From: Thermoleophilia bacterium
Lineage (GTDB): Bacteria; Actinomycetota; Thermoleophilia; UBA2241
Assembly (NCBI GenBank): GCA_041393415.1
Contig: JAWKKE010000001.1
Span: 620,001 to 684,000, forward strand
Direction of reading: 5' to 3'
Length of the DNA stretch: 64,000 nucleotides
Shown: piece by piece, positions 62,659 to 64,000 of the stretch
Layout of the letters: each line of letters begins with the position of its first letter
How positions within the stretch are numbered: the first letter of the stretch is position 1
The notes under the pieces: generated by a model
Database searches by the model: none
Seen by the model: only the letters and a program-made list of their open reading frames with translations
What the model was told of the DNA's origin: nothing
Made by a program: the position numbers and the translations under genes

Positions 62659-64000
62659 CTACTCGACGGTCACGGTCTTGGCGAGATTTCGCGGCTGGTC
62701 GACGTTCAGCCCCTTGATCACCGCGATGTGATAGGCGAGCAACTGCAGCGGCACGACCGTGAGAATCGGCGCCAGGAAATGATCGCACTGCGGCACCCAA
62801 AGGACGTCACGCGAGAGCTCCGCGATCGTCTCGTTGCCCTCGCTCGCAACGGCGATGATGTCCGCACCACGAGCACGAACCTCTTCGATGTTGCTCACGA
62901 GCTTCGCGAACGTCGGACTGTCGTCGGCAACGACGACCACCGGCGAGCCTTGATCGAGTAGGGCGATTGGACCGTGCTTCATCTCGCCGGCGGCATACGC
63001 TTCGGTCGGGATGTAGCTGATCTCCTTGAGCTTCAGCGCCCCCTCGAGACACACCGCAAACCCCATGCCGCGGCCAAGGTAGAGGAAGAAGCGTTCGCCG
63101 TAGTACCGCTCGGCGACGGCAGTCACAGCGCTGTCGCTATTCAGCAACCGCGACACCTTGTTGGGAATGGCGCGCAACTCACGGCCAAGTCGCTTGAGCT
63201 CCGCCTCTGGCTGCATGCCGCGCGCCCAGGCCAAACGCAGCGCGAGCAGGAGCATGGCGGCAACCTGAGCGGTGTGCGTCTTGGTCGCCGCCACCCCGAT
63301 TTCGAGTCCCGCCCGAGTGTAGAGGACGTAGTCCGCCTCGCGCGTCGCCTGGCAGCCCATGACGTTGGTCAGCGCAAGCACCGGCGACCCCGCTTCGCGG
63401 GCGAGACGCATGGCCGCCAGCGTATCCGCCGTCTCCCCCGACTGAGTGATGCCGATCACGAGCGTGTCGGGGTCGAACACGGGCTCTCGGTAGCGAAACT
63501 CGCTGGCCACATCGATCTGCACCGGGACGCGAGCCAGCTGCTCGATCGCATAGCTCACTATGAGGCCGGCGTGATACGAGGTGCCGCAGGCAACGATGAA
63601 GATGCGCCGCAGTCGCCGCAGCATCTCGTCGCTTATGCCCACCTCGCCGAGATCGACGCTTCCGTCGGCGAGAAGACGCCCAGCGAGAGTCTCATGAAGC
63701 GATGCCGGCTGTTCATGGATCTCCTTGAGCATGAACGTGTCGAAGCCGCCCTTCTCCGCAGCGTCGTCGTCCCACTCGACCTCCACGAACGAGCGCTCGA
63801 GCGGCTGACCCGTAGCGTCGCAGATGGCCACTCCATCGGCAGCGATCGTGGCGATGTCTCCGTCCTCCAGAACCACCATAGTGCGCGTGTGCGCCATGAA
63901 GGCCGGCAGCGCGGAGGCAAAGAACATCTCACCGTCGCCGACGCCGACGACGAGCGGAGCCTGGCGACGCGTGCCGACGATGATGTCTGGCTCGTCCGCG
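62659..64000 (-). CDS. glmS: Glutamine-fructose-6-phosphate aminotransferase (N-terminus beyond the window)
   Basis: The visible part contains the end of the glutaminase domain and both SIS isomerase domains, with ITQSGETADT and KHGPIALLD, ending LAKTVTVE. The frame continues past 64000, so the apparent ATG at 63927 is internal and the start, with its catalytic Cys, lies outside. It makes glucosamine 6-phosphate for the cell wall. Confidence 0.97.
   Translation of the reverse strand, partial: ADEPDIIVGTRRQAPLVVGVGDGEMFFASALPAFMAHTRTMVVLEDGDIATIAADGVAICDATGQPLERSFVEVEWDDDAAEKGGFDTFMLKEIHEQPASLHETLAGRLLADGSVDLGEVGISDEMLRRLRRIFIVACGTSYHAGLIVSYAIEQLARVPVQIDVASEFRYREPVFDPDTLVIGITQSGETADTLAAMRLAREAGSPVLALTNVMGCQATREADYVLYTRAGLEIGVAATKTHTAQVAAMLLLALRLAWARGMQPEAELKRLGRELRAIPNKVSRLLNSDSAVTAVAERYYGERFFLYLGRGMGFAVCLEGALKLKEISYIPTEAYAAGEMKHGPIALLDQGSPVVVVADDSPTFAKLVSNIEEVRARGADIIAVASEGNETIAELSRDVLWVPQCDHFLAPILTVVPLQLLAYHIAVIKGLNVDQPRNLAKTVTVE

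Overview
The window is GC-rich, densely packed and mostly transcribed on the minus strand. It looks like chromosomal core sequence from a deep-branching, probably anaerobic member of the Actinomycetota. Three things support this: the actinobacterial gene order tilS-hpt-ftsH-folE-folP-folB-folK; the lysS/clpC/radA/carD/ispD/ispF block; and a Wood-Ljungdahl methyl-branch operon (fhs, fchA, folD, then a NuoE/HydA-type Fe-S subunit) together with an AcsE-like methyltransferase. No phage, insertion sequence, CRISPR array or rRNA operon was seen. The taxonomic placement is inference from gene content; no rRNA is present to test it.

Layout. 1-5.3 kb: one-carbon operon (fhs-fchA-folD-nuoE-like, minus) preceded by larC, which makes the nickel-pincer cofactor. 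5.3-9.3 kb: a GT4 glycosyltransferase, feoB with a DtxR-FeoA fusion regulator, and tRNA-Gly(CCC). 9.5-14.6 kb: a BlaI-type repressor, argS, rlmH, a V4R-GGDEF protein, 5-formyl-THF cyclo-ligase and tatA. 14.6-33.3 kb: a long minus-strand run of housekeeping genes (ispF, ispD, carD, radA, clpC, lysS, greA, dus, coaX, nadC, nadB, folK, folB, folP, folE, ftsH, hpt, tilS), then tRNA-fMet. 33.7-39.8 kb: an NlpC/P60 hydrolase, a small membrane protein, alanine dehydrogenase, a PTR1/FolM-like SDR with a short leader ORF, and an acsE-like/pucR pair. 39.9-45.9 kb: groES-groEL under a CIRCE element, dtd, and the t6A operon (tsaE-tsaB-rimI-tsaD) led by a family 4 uracil-DNA glycosylase. 46-47.8 kb: a membrane-tailed ECF sigma factor and a small acidic secreted protein behind an ECF-type promoter. 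48-53.8 kb (plus): a DUF2520 (PanG-like) protein, panC, YjbQ, an Hps-RraA fusion and a membrane GAF-GGDEF protein. 53.8-56.7 kb: a SipW/CalY (TasA-like) surface-fibre cluster. 56.7-64 kb: mutM, a CCA-adding enzyme, alr, a CBS protein, nnr, acpS and the 3' part of glmS.

The genes combine into a few themes. Tetrahydrofolate is made (folE/P/B/K) and then loaded with one-carbon units (fhs, fchA, folD, fthC, acsE-like). The FolD here has lost the residues used for the cyclohydrolase step, which FchA next door would supply. The cell also makes NAD and pantothenate/CoA and handles iron (feoB/dtxR). Several operons contain perfect GC-rich hairpins without a U-tract, placed where a highly expressed first gene should be separated from the next. 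One such hairpin, the longest, lies inside the radA coding region.

The best candidates for new biology are the tethered-sigma locus (46.0-47.8 kb), the SipW/CalY cluster with its unusual leader (53.8-56.7 kb), the radA inverted repeat (17.6 kb), and the coupled 19-codon leader in front of an SDR that lacks its catalytic tyrosine (36.5 kb).
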